From assembly GCA_963791145.1 (NCBI GenBank), contig CAWBRT010000011.1:248001-312000 (forward strand): a stretch of 64,000 bases of DNA. The letters run 5' to 3'. Shown piece by piece: positions 57,601 through 64,000 of the stretch; the first letter of the stretch is position 1, and every line of letters begins with the position of its first letter. Below the pieces are notes generated by a model. The model saw nothing but the letters and a program-made list of their open reading frames with translations, did not search any database and was not told the DNA's origin. Both the position numbers and the translations under genes were made by a program. This DNA is from CAWBRT01 sp963791145 (GTDB lineage Bacteria; Acidobacteriota; Terriglobia; Terriglobales; Acidobacteriaceae).

Positions 57601-57746
57601 AGATAGCGCTCGCGGACACTGCGACCGACGAAGATGGCCGCCGCCAGCAGGATCAGGGTGCCGGCGCCATCAGCTAGAAGCTCGGAAAGCTCCAGCGGTT
57701 GAGCGAGAAAAAGTACGGCGGCACACAATGAAAACACGGTCGACAC
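54609..57746 (-). CDS. Multi-sensor membrane histidine kinase (7TM-GAF-PAS-PAS-GAF-HisKA-HATPase)
   Basis: 1045 residues, intact. Residues 1-210 hold about seven membrane helices; then GAF (about 220-375), two PAS domains (about 385-620; SPEGKLLECNEAFVQMLGY, FDITEQVQAGEEL), a second GAF (about 630-790), HisKA with phosphoacceptor His 810 in GVAHELNNPLTAMLGYAQ, and HATPase with NIINNAADAM, DSGPGI and GTGLGLSIC. The first PAS has a CPYC pair. GTG 57746. The REC/HD-GYP regulator gene is divergent 178 bases away and is the likely partner. Confidence 0.93.
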   Translation of the reverse strand: MSTVFSLCAAVLFLAQPLELSELLADGAGTLILLAAAIFVGRSVRERYLGTWICGWVLYSVYREVAVIAGPTPGQFLAGLSQLSFVLAMTLLVTAMLVYTDSPRYFFALVPLGAAGVLCTVLRVGWFPRSFALLLAFHVLYRAMAVIGAVCLISFSRGRRELGPWLVSLTLLLIHFQTALPGGYPFRGLGGLVEVLLGLSIVTIVFDDSRSGNRRLQTFNALTSAIAESRDSGAMLREALVHLQQALGAKAGWIRLREGDKLVLHQHFGLGQKVELLRRELAFAGSFMERMRPDREPIIADFDVLDDILRRPAVELRLGHLAILPLRGSSSLLGSVVLGMKGKRGYSAKEKTFLSTITNHLGLALENVLLFEKIMESHHRWISTFDSIDDLILVHDAEQKVIRANRAFVRKLGLTVRDLPGLDCRRLLPNAPESCPYCLRAGQGIVDAPDPCFGGFSTVSTSSYAEELGTEKGTVHVIRDTTELHVAEERFRLLFEKMKEGVFIASPEGKLLECNEAFVQMLGYGDKAEVLSLDLNRLLYSDPRHRAAYQAALEGEGFLRNYEFSYLRRDGRRVTLLENSFATRGAKGEILRCQGFLFDITEQVQAGEELRRSNRELHALNAIAIAGAQTFDLHEVAAVTLRHAIELAGAVSGSVLILEPGSRTLRLQACEGTQGDVAAGQSYELSPQFWNEYAGDKTEMITARALENLPVEVRSALDQQMRHALCVAMRTREREPLGLLLVSRREDREFSAREHELLTTIARQLAISVERARLYLQTTNAYQDLRNAQEQLLQSEKMSALGRMISGVAHELNNPLTAMLGYAQLLEGEELSERAKDFLAKLYKQTQRTQRIVQNLLSFSRQRKPQKGEINLAQAVEETLALREFDLKLNRILVHKSFLPVSPVIADGHQLEQVFLNIINNAADAMQENGQGGNLEVSIFEDRGFACVQFHDSGPGIAEIGRIFDPFYTTKKVGKGTGLGLSICYGILKEHEGEIIASNHERNGAVFQVRLPLAPRNDNPPAGAPEPNSQSQSVANLTAPSKPSS

Positions 57747-57924
57747 TCAGCGCCTGTATACCACAAAAGGAACGGCCGGCGGGCGTGTTTTCCCCGGCCC
57801 AGGTACACGAAGGTAATGACCCGGAGAGCTAAATAGGATGTACAATACACGTGCTCTCCCGCCGGTCTGCCCCAGCAAGGGGAATTTCTCGTTTGCGGGT
57901 GAGCCGGCGCTTACACGGACACTC

Positions 57925-59028
57925 ATGGCTGAAAAGTACATCCTGGTCGTAGACGACGAAGAAACCATCCGCGAAGTCGTATCCTCAATGCTCAATCAGG
58001 CCGGCTACAAAACCCGGCTGGCCACCTCCGGCATGGAAGCCCTGGAGCTGCTGAGCTGCGGCGATGAATTCGAGCTGGTGCTGTCGGACATGATGATGCC
58101 GGAGATGGACGGCATCGCGCTGCTGGAAAAAATCAAAGAGCGGTTCCCCGATGTCCCGGTCGTCATGGTCACCGCCGTGCACGACGTCTCTACCGCCTTG
58201 GGCGCCATCCGGCAAGGCGCCTATGACTACCTGCTGAAACCGTTCGAGCGCGAGCAGTTGCTGGTGATGGCCCGCCGCGCGGTCGAGAACAGCCGCCTGA
58301 AGATCGAAAACCGCAACTACCAGGTAAACCTGGAAGCGCTGGTCAACGCCCGCACCGAGCAGTTGCGCCAGGCCATGACCGAACTGGAGCGCTCCTACGA
58401 CATCACACTGGAAGCGCTGGGAGACGCGCTCGATTTGAAGGACGCCGAAACCGTGGGCCACTCCAAGCGGGTTACGGCGTTTACCATCAAGATCGCCAGC
58501 TCGATGAAGGTTCCGCCCGACAAGGTGCGAGTGATCGCCCGCGGCGCCTTCCTGCACGACATCGGCAAGATGGCCATCCCCGATGCCATTCTCAGCAAGC
58601 CGGCAGCCTTGACTCCGGCCGAATTCCGCATCGTGCAGGAACACTGCTATCACGGCTACCAGATGCTGCGCAAAATTCCCTTCCTGCAGGAAGCCGCCGA
58701 GATCGTCTACGCGCACCAGGAGCGCTACGACGGCAGCGGATACCCGCGAGGCCTGAAGGGCGAGGAGATCCCGCTGGGAGCCAGAATCTTTGCCGTGGCC
58801 GATGCGCTGGACGCCATCACCTCCGACCGGCCCTATCGCCCGGCCCAACCATTCGAGATGGCGCGAAGAGAAGTGATCAAGTGGTCCGGCATGCAGTTCG
58901 ACCCCGAGGTGGCCGACATCTTCCTCTCCATCCCCGAGGAGGTTTGGACCGAGCTGCGCCGTGAGATAGATTCCCAGGTGGCCGGCTTCGCTCCTACGCA
59001 CCTGGTAGCTCCAGTCAGAATTGTTTAG
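57925..59028 (+). CDS. Response regulator with HD-GYP c-di-GMP phosphodiesterase domain
   Basis: 367 residues. Receiver domain 1-120 with acidic pair VVDDEET, phosphoacceptor Asp 55 (LSDMMMPEMDG), Thr in MVTAVHD and Lys in LLKPF. A coiled linker (125-160) leads to HD-GYP: HD at 211-212 in FLHDIGKMAIPD, then HCYHGYQML, HQERYDGSGYPRGLKGEEIP. All metal and GYP residues are present, so c-di-GMP hydrolysis is likely. ATG 57925 starts the receiver; an in-frame ATG at 57838 would add 29 residues. Divergent from the kinase. Confidence 0.95.
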   Translation: MAEKYILVVDDEETIREVVSSMLNQAGYKTRLATSGMEALELLSCGDEFELVLSDMMMPEMDGIALLEKIKERFPDVPVVMVTAVHDVSTALGAIRQGAYDYLLKPFEREQLLVMARRAVENSRLKIENRNYQVNLEALVNARTEQLRQAMTELERSYDITLEALGDALDLKDAETVGHSKRVTAFTIKIASSMKVPPDKVRVIARGAFLHDIGKMAIPDAILSKPAALTPAEFRIVQEHCYHGYQMLRKIPFLQEAAEIVYAHQERYDGSGYPRGLKGEEIPLGARIFAVADALDAITSDRPYRPAQPFEMARREVIKWSGMQFDPEVADIFLSIPEEVWTELRREIDSQVAGFAPTHLVAPVRIV

Positions 59029-59040
59029 CACCAGTTTCCG

Positions 59041-59270
59041 GCTAGTTCTCAGTTCCCAGTTCTCAGTTCCCGGCTCCTAGCCGCTGGAGCTTGCAAGCAG
59101 GCAAGGAAAAACACAGCCTTGTACGTACGTCCTCTTACATTGAGTCCGAGACGGATGCTCTCAGGGTGACACCCCAAAATAATCACACTCTTGGATAAAA
59201 ACGAAACACGAAGAACTGGAATCCAATAGTGAGTAGCGAACCGAGAACTGGGAACTGAGAACCAGGAACT
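59041..59270. repeat. Facing CAGTTCC / GGAACTG heptad arrays
   Basis: GCTAGTT, CTCAGTT, CCCAGTT, CTCAGTT, CCCGGCT, CCTAGCC (59041-59082) face GTGAGTA, GCGAACC, GAGAACT, GGGAACT, GAGAACC, AGGAACT (59229-59270) across 146 bases. Right arm ends 19 bases before the next start, just upstream of its AAGGAG. Confidence 0.88.
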
Positions 59271-59289
59271 GACGCCAAGGAGACCTTCG

Positions 59290-59574
59290 ATGACCGCTCC
59301 CCTGCATGATCCCGACCTGCACAGTGCTTTGGCTGGACTTCCCGAGTGGAAGCTCGAGGAAAAGGCGATCCACCGCGTCTTTCAATTCCGCGATTTCAGC
59401 GGGGCCATGGAGTTTGTGAACAGGGTGGCGGAAGAGGCTGAGGAAGCCAATCATCACCCCGACATCACGATCAACTACAACCGGGTGACGCTCTCGCTCA
59501 CCTCGCACGACGCGGGCGGGCTTACCAAGCGCGACGTAGCCATGGCGCGGAAGATCAACAGCCTGGCAGCGTAA
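59290..59574 (+). CDS. phhB: Pterin-4a-carbinolamine dehydratase
   Basis: 94 residues, usual size. Dehydrates 4a-hydroxytetrahydropterin during cofactor recycling, or acts in molybdopterin-related reactions. Signature: EWKLEEKAIHRVFQFRDF, then AEEANHHPDITINYNRVTLSLTSHDAGGLT with the catalytic HH-P-D and TSHDAGG. AAGGAG lies 7 bases before ATG 59290. No phenylalanine hydroxylase gene is near. Confidence 0.95.
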   Translation: MTAPLHDPDLHSALAGLPEWKLEEKAIHRVFQFRDFSGAMEFVNRVAEEAEEANHHPDITINYNRVTLSLTSHDAGGLTKRDVAMARKINSLAA

Positions 59575-59582
59575 GTCGTGCC

Positions 59583-59807
59583 TTAGCGAACCAGGTTAAC
59601 GCGCAGTGATTCCGCCAGTTGGTTGATGGCTACCTGGATCTTGTCTATTTCCGTCTGGGCGGTCTCGTTCCACTCCGCGATTCGTTCGGGAGCCTCCTCG
59701 ATCCGCCGGAAAACCCAACGGATGGCATGCCTTCCGCGCGCGGAAAACATCAGGGCCCCGAGGCCACCGACCCCGAGTACCGCCAATGGAACTGCCCACT
59801 TGCGCAT
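59583..59807 (-). CDS. Small single-pass membrane protein
   Basis: 74 residues. One membrane segment (AVPLAVLGVGGLGALMF) then an amphipathic, charged helix (RWVFRRIEEAPERIAEWNETAQTEIDKIQ), like small YtxH-type proteins. GGAGG lies 7 bases before ATG 59807, fixing that start. Converges on phhB with 8 bases between stops. Function unknown. Confidence 0.65.
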   Translation of the reverse strand: MRKWAVPLAVLGVGGLGALMFSARGRHAIRWVFRRIEEAPERIAEWNETAQTEIDKIQVAINQLAESLRVNLVR

Positions 59808-60100
59808 TGCTGGTCCTCCCTGGAGTGGCTGCACGCCCGCCTTGGCTACAGCGGATTCAAAGTGACTGTACCCTTCGCTATCACCGCCGGACTGACCGTC
59901 CGGCTACGGCCCGGGGTATACCTTCCGCGAATCCGGTCTAGCCTGCCGAGGTGGATCGTGCAGCATCTTTCCCCATCGTGCCGCAATTTTCGAAAATGTC
60001 AAACAACTTTCGCCCAGGAACTATCGGATACAGCGGACCGCAGAGCAATCGCCGTCCGGCGATGATCCCGTCTGGGGGCACTTCTCCGGCGCGGCACGTC

Positions 60101-60841
60101 CTATTTCCGCGCCGCGCGCGTGGGGTCGATAACGAGGGAGCGCTCCAGCACCATCTCGAGCGTCGTTCCCTTCGCCAGTGTCAGGTCCGGCCCGCGTGTC
60201 AGCAGCACCGCGCCCAGTCCGGCTACCGCCCCGGCGCCCGCTCCTATGCCCACTCCGCGCGCTGATTGGGTGGCCAGGCCGCCGATCCCCGCGCCAGCAC
60301 CCGTCGTCTTGACAACCGTTCCCACGTCTTTGCCTTTGCTACCGGGGCCCTCAACGGTGCCTTCGGGGCCTTTCATCTTCACGTTCTCCCCGGGGACGTT
60401 GTCCAGCGCGCCCGGCAGCAGCAACGTATAGCCGTTGGGGAATATCAGCGAGTTAAAGTGCACCAGCAGTTCGCCTTTACCCTTCACCCGTCCAGGACGC
60501 TTGCTGCGGGTGATCACTCCCTGCACGTAGGTTCCCGGCGGAATCGCCACCTTGCCGTTGATAATCACGGGAAAATTCGTCTCTGCATAGACGTTATCGT
60601 TCTCGCGGGCATTCTTGGTGGAGATGGCATGCTTCAGCACCACCGGAACCTTGGTTCCGGCCGGAACCGTAATCTTATTTTCGCTCTTCTGCGGATTCTC
60701 CGGCGCGGCCAGTTCCGTCACTCCGGGGGCCGAAGCCCGAGCGCCAGGGTCCACGCCGGCCGCCGGCGAAACCGCCTGCCCGGCCGCAAATGCCGCACAT
60801 AGAGAGACGCTTCCTACACAGATGATCAGAAGCTTACGCAT
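60101..60841 (-). CDS. Exported TrbI/VirB10-like beta-domain protein with glycine zipper
   Basis: 246 residues. Signal peptide (MRKLLIICVGSVSLCAAFAAG). Residues about 55-150 resemble the C-terminal beta-barrel domain of TrbI/VirB10: KITVPAGTKVPVVLKHAIST, NFPVIINGKVAIPPGTYVQG, HFNSLIFPNGYTLLLPG. A Gly/Ala-rich segment near residues 175-215 has glycine-zipper spacing and may insert in a membrane. No conjugation gene is near, so a general envelope role is likelier. AAGG lies 6 bases before ATG 60841. Third gene of a minus-strand set. Confidence 0.7.
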   Translation of the reverse strand: MRKLLIICVGSVSLCAAFAAGQAVSPAAGVDPGARASAPGVTELAAPENPQKSENKITVPAGTKVPVVLKHAISTKNARENDNVYAETNFPVIINGKVAIPPGTYVQGVITRSKRPGRVKGKGELLVHFNSLIFPNGYTLLLPGALDNVPGENVKMKGPEGTVEGPGSKGKDVGTVVKTTGAGAGIGGLATQSARGVGIGAGAGAVAGLGAVLLTRGPDLTLAKGTTLEMVLERSLVIDPTRAARK

Positions 60842-60926
60842 CGGTCGCCTTTCCCTGGCCCGCCAGCGGCAATCGCAAGCTGCGGGTCCATCGAGTTTCA
60901 CTCTTTCGCATTCGTGGTGCAAGCCT

Positions 60927-61859
60927 TTACGGTACCTCGTTTGGATTTGGGTCGGGGCGGTTGACTGGGGCTTGCAGGCGGGAACCGGCCCACAAGACCA
61001 GCGGGAAACTCACCATCAGCAGGGCGGCGGCCAAGGCGCTGTTCTCGACTCCATACGGACCGCCGGTCAGCCATGGTTCGCCGCGGGAGGAACCCCGCAC
61101 CAGGACGGCGAAGCCAGTCATGCCGCTCACCGGCAGTCCGAAGAGGAACCCAAGCGCGAAATTCCAGCCAAAATGAATGCCCAAGGGAAGCCACAGGGTG
61201 CGCGAGCGCAAATAAGCCAGGGCCAGCAAGACTCCTATGGCAATGGTGTTGAAAAACGCCCAGCTCAGCATGCCTCCGGCATTCGGATTCCCCAGATGCG
61301 CGGCTCCAAACACGGCCGAGACGAAGGCCACCGCCCAGAATGGTCCCACCGCCTCCACCAGACGCTGGAATGGATATCCACGGAACATGACCTCTTCCAG
61401 TAAGGCTCCGCCCAATAGCAACACCAGCACCTCGGCACTCTGCCGCAGGGCGCGCGCCGTCAGTCTAACCTCCGCATGGTAGGTGCCGGCCAGAGCAGTG
61501 CACAGAACAATCAATCCGATGGCCGCTATTCCCCACACCAGCCCCGTCAGAAACTGCAGCCGCGCATAGCTTTTCCACGGCAATCCCTGCAGCGTCAGTC
61601 GATCGAAGGAGCGGTGATCGAGCAGATTCAGCAGTATGCAATAGCTTCCGATCAACAGCGCCGCCGCCAGCACCCGATAGAGAGCATCGGCCAGCAGCGG
61701 ATGATCCCCGAACAGGCTGAAGCACACGTTGGCCGCCAGCCAATTCCCCGCCCAAGTAATGGCAGCGGCTATCAGGAAGCGGAAGATGGGATGTAGAGGG
61801 GGATCGGGAGCCGGATCAGCGGCTGTGTCGTGCTGGCGGAATGGCGAGACCAGATCCAT
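60927..61859 (-). CDS. CPBP-family intramembrane metalloprotease
   Basis: 310 residues with about eight membrane helices. The CAAX protease/bacteriocin-processing motifs are seen in order: EEVMFRGYPFQ (Glu-Glu and Arg), FGAAHLGNPNA (His), and GIHFGWNF (His with Asn). Active site faces into the membrane; substrates unknown. ATG 61859 is one base past the GHMP kinase stop, so the two are coupled; longer starts would overlap that gene. Confidence 0.88.
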   Translation of the reverse strand: MDLVSPFRQHDTAADPAPDPPLHPIFRFLIAAAITWAGNWLAANVCFSLFGDHPLLADALYRVLAAALLIGSYCILLNLLDHRSFDRLTLQGLPWKSYARLQFLTGLVWGIAAIGLIVLCTALAGTYHAEVRLTARALRQSAEVLVLLLGGALLEEVMFRGYPFQRLVEAVGPFWAVAFVSAVFGAAHLGNPNAGGMLSWAFFNTIAIGVLLALAYLRSRTLWLPLGIHFGWNFALGFLFGLPVSGMTGFAVLVRGSSRGEPWLTGGPYGVENSALAAALLMVSFPLVLWAGSRLQAPVNRPDPNPNEVP

Positions 61860-61860
61860 G

Positions 61861-62916
61861 TCACGCGTCCGTCCGGACGGTCGCCGGCTTCGCGAGCGTG
61901 AGGCCCTTGGCAGCCACCCGGAAAGGCAATATCTCGCCCCCGCCATCTGTCAGCGCCTTAGCAACACGCTGACCGGCGCCGGGCTCGACCAGGAAGAGAA
62001 CGCATCCGCCACCCCCGGCGCCGCAGACTTTGGCGGCGCGTCCGCCATTGCGCCCGGCGATCCGAATCAGGCGATCGATCAACGGGGTTGAAATGCCCGG
62101 CGCGTTCGTCTTGCGCAGCTTCCATTCTTCGCCCAGCAGCCGCTCGATCTCGCGCCAGTCGCGGGCACGGAGTGCGGTAGCCATGGCTTGGGCGATTTCG
62201 ACGATGCGATCAAAGTTGCGGCGCACCCGCCGGCTGCCGTCGATGTGCGCCTTGAAGACCTCCCAGTTGTTGATTCCCGACTGGCGCGGAGCACCGGTGT
62301 ACGCCAGCACCACACGCCTCTCCAGCTCCGCGGCAGGGACTGCCAGCTCTTCGCGATGAATGCCGTCGGGCTCCAGATGCAGCGCGCTGACGCCTCCGTA
62401 AAGCGCGGGGTAATAATCCTGGCAGCCGGTAGGGACGCCGATGAGCTGGGCTTCGACGTTCTGCGCGATCTCGCGGATGGCTTCATGCGTGACCCTGCGG
62501 CCAACATAGCGGGCCAGGGCAGCCGTAGCGGCGATCATCAGCGCCGAGGAGCCGGAGATGCCCGCCCCGGCCGGGGCAGCCGAATGGGTTTCCAGCAGTA
62601 ATCCGCCACGGGGCTGGAAGAAGCGCACGAGGTGCGCGGCCAGCGCGTGCCGCGGTCGGCGCGCCGCAGCCAAGGCCTCGAAGTTTGCGAAATGGTCTTC
62701 CCGCCCGGTGTCGAGCGAATGCAGGTGAATCTGCGCAGAGCGAACCGGAGTGATGCGGCAACTGGTCTGGATGTCGACCGCCACGTTGACGGTTATCGCG
62801 CCCGGGTGGAAAAGATACAGCGGCCAGATATCGACTGTGCCGCCTGCCAGGTCGACCCGGCAGGGAGCCTTGGCCATCACACCGGAGTTTTGCGGCTTGC
62901 GCACGGCACGCTGCAT
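61861..62916 (-). CDS. GHMP-family sugar kinase (heptose/fucose kinase-like)
   Basis: 351 residues. GHMP signatures: APCRVDLAGGTVDIWPLYL (motif 1), the ATP loop PAGAGISGSSALMIA (motif 2) and CGAGGGGCVLFLVEP (motif 3). The layout with DLAGGTxD and GCQDYYPALYGG points to the D-glycero-D-manno-heptose-7-phosphate kinase/fucokinase group, for LPS or S-layer sugars. ATG 62916 is the longest start; ATG 62877 (MAKAPCRVDL) fits homolog starts better, neither has a ribosome site. First gene of the set with the CPBP protease. Confidence 0.85.
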   Translation of the reverse strand: MQRAVRKPQNSGVMAKAPCRVDLAGGTVDIWPLYLFHPGAITVNVAVDIQTSCRITPVRSAQIHLHSLDTGREDHFANFEALAAARRPRHALAAHLVRFFQPRGGLLLETHSAAPAGAGISGSSALMIAATAALARYVGRRVTHEAIREIAQNVEAQLIGVPTGCQDYYPALYGGVSALHLEPDGIHREELAVPAAELERRVVLAYTGAPRQSGINNWEVFKAHIDGSRRVRRNFDRIVEIAQAMATALRARDWREIERLLGEEWKLRKTNAPGISTPLIDRLIRIAGRNGGRAAKVCGAGGGGCVLFLVEPGAGQRVAKALTDGGGEILPFRVAAKGLTLAKPATVRTDA

Positions 62917-62958
62917 AGGATTGTTTTACCATGCAATGACAAGAAAGAAGTGGAGATC

Positions 62959-63447
62959 ATGGCAGAACAGCAACAGCAGGTACGGGAAAGCGCGGCGCGA
63001 GTGCAACAGGCACTCTCGGCTCTGGGGATCACGGCGGTGGTTCGCGAGATGCCGGCCACCACCCGGACGGCGAAGGAGGCGGCCGAGAGCGTTGGCTGCC
63101 AGGTTGGGCAGATCGCCAAATCTTTGATCTTTCGCGGCGCCCGCACCGGACGCGCCGTGCTGATCATCGCCAGTGGCAGCAACCGGGTAAACGAGAAGGC
63201 CATGGCGGCTATCGTCGGCGAGCCTATCGAGCGCGCCACGCCGGAGTTCGTGCGCGAGGCTACCGGCTTCGCCATCGGCGGCGTTCCGCCACTGGGCCAC
63301 AAAGCTGCAATAGCTACGTGGTTTGATCAGGCGCTGCTCGGCTACGAACGCATCTGGGCGGCAGCCGGAACTCCGTTTGCGGTTTTCGAAATCGCCCCGC
63401 AGGAGCTTCTGCGCGCCACCGGAGCGACGGTAGTGAAGTGCAGTTGA
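62959..63447 (+). CDS. YbaK/ProX-type aminoacyl-tRNA deacylase
   Basis: 162 residues. Clears mischarged Cys- or Ala-tRNA(Pro). Typical: REMPATTRTAKEAAESVGCQVGQIAKSLIFRG, with the catalytic Lys in AKSLIF, IIASGSNRVNEKAM, ATGFAIGGVPPLGH (GxxP/H site) and YERIWAAAGTPFAVFEI. ATG 62959 follows GGAG at 4 bases. Divergent from the GHMP kinase by 42 bases. Confidence 0.92.
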   Translation: MAEQQQQVRESAARVQQALSALGITAVVREMPATTRTAKEAAESVGCQVGQIAKSLIFRGARTGRAVLIIASGSNRVNEKAMAAIVGEPIERATPEFVREATGFAIGGVPPLGHKAAIATWFDQALLGYERIWAAAGTPFAVFEIAPQELLRATGATVVKCS

Positions 63448-63496
63448 GCGAATCGTTTCTCAACCCAGTAATTCAAAAACGTGACTCCGCGCCGAA

Positions 63497-64000
63497 TTAT
63501 GGCCTATTGCCTGGCGGCGGTTGCATTGCCGGCCTTGGCGGAGCGGAGGACCGAGCCTTGGCTCGCTGCAGGCTTTGCAGTTTTCGCCACTGCTCGAGGG
63601 TAAGAACGTGGCGCGGAGCGGCGGCCATCTCGCCAACATCCTGAACCAGTTTTCCGGCGACAGCCGCCAGATTGTTGATTTGCTGCTTATAGGCCGCGTC
63701 GTCCAGTTGATCGGCATCGAGGAGGGCTGACAATCGGGCGAGCGCCTTCAACCCATCGGCGCCGCCATCGATGAGCAACAATTGTTGTGCCAGTGCCGCA
63801 GCTTGCAATTGCTTCCGCTGCGCGTCGGTGAGGCGCAGCTCAGCCGCGATTGCCGGATCGTTCCAGAACTGGTCGAAGAGTCCCGCCGGTGGATTGAAGC
63901 CGCCCGGGAACGGAAACCCAGGAACAGCGGGCCCCGCAGATGCTGCCGGTGGACGTGCTTGCGGCGCACTGTTTGCATCCATCTGCGCTATCGTTACCAC
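63497..64000 (-). CDS. Spy/CpxP-like periplasmic protein, C-terminal part (5' end outside window)
   Basis: Frame is open to the right edge; 167 residues are seen and the true start is beyond it. A Pro/Ala/Gly-rich stretch (APQARPPAASAGPAVPGFPF) is followed by a helical domain with LRLTDAQRKQLQAAAL and a later HVLTLEQWRKLQSLQ, the LTxxQ motif pair that marks Spy/CpxP-like periplasmic chaperones and metal-stress proteins. Family call is from this spacing only. Confidence 0.6.
   Translation of the reverse strand: MVTIAQMDANSAPQARPPAASAGPAVPGFPFPGGFNPPAGLFDQFWNDPAIAAELRLTDAQRKQLQAAALAQQLLLIDGGADGLKALARLSALLDADQLDDAAYKQQINNLAAVAGKLVQDVGEMAAAPRHVLTLEQWRKLQSLQRAKARSSAPPRPAMQPPPGNRP

Noticed and set aside
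60101..60841. Remnant of a conjugation system (TrbI/VirB10-like)
   Set aside because: No other tra/trb/vir gene, relaxase or origin is near; the domain also occurs in stand-alone envelope proteins.

Overview
The window reads as a chromosomal segment of a GC-rich, Gram-negative soil-type bacterium, most probably an Acidobacteriota (Terriglobia/Koribacter-like). That is an inference from the gene content and from the protein and repeat styles, not from a marker gene. Support includes c-type cytochrome and heme genes, lipoprotein and Tat signals, a secretin, a GH71/GH99-like lipoprotein, an HD-GYP regulator and many dispersed palindromic and heptad repeats. No rRNA, tRNA, CRISPR array, prophage or plasmid function was found.

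Layout. 1-9.4 kb: DUF6282-type hydrolase and a 3-hydroxyisobutyrate dehydrogenase-like enzyme, a Tat-exported Cys-rich protein, a PilZ protein, a nucleotide-sugar epimerase, an FKBP isomerase, a glycoside-hydrolase-like lipoprotein, two nested inverted-repeat elements, and TrpB2. 9.5-13.5 kb: DedA, then an SDR and a myo-inositol-1-phosphate synthase, both broken by several frameshifts. 13.6-18.3 kb: the heme operon hemX/ccsA-hemA-hemC-hemD (minus strand). 18.4-23.4 kb: a repeat-flanked lipoprotein, galT and mutS. 23.5-28.5 kb: nagZ-anmK-substrate-binding lipoprotein (peptidoglycan recycling) and a YmdB-like phosphoesterase. 28.5-34.6 kb: HAD phosphatase, secretin, DsbA-like protein, nadE, pseudo-receiver. 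34.7-41.4 kb: NamZ and a polynucleotide-kinase-like ATPase, divergent from the glycolytic run gapA-pgk-macrodomain-tpiA. 41.5-49.6 kb: secreted protein, cytochrome c, VKOR, and carB and carA separated by a REP-associated transposase, then lepB. 50-53.3 kb: TPR protein, yvcK, glmU (envelope precursors). 53.4-64 kb: small Cys-rich protein, ECF-sigma-like protein, a hybrid-sensor histidine kinase divergent from a REC/HD-GYP regulator, pterin dehydratase, and a GHMP kinase-CPBP protease-TrbI-like gene set, then a YbaK deacylase and a partial Spy/CpxP-like protein.

Two structural themes run through the window. First, short 7-nt-periodic repeat arrays, usually in facing inverted pairs, sit in about a dozen intercistronic spaces and reach into the stop codons of carB, galT and glmU. 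Second, at least eight genes need reading-frame changes to read as full-length family members. By hand I count about 24 changes of the +1 type and only 3 of the -1 type, clustered in a few genes. Assembly or sequencing error is the most economical explanation, but the sign bias is worth checking. After correction each reconstructed gene is a whole number of codons and has the expected family length.
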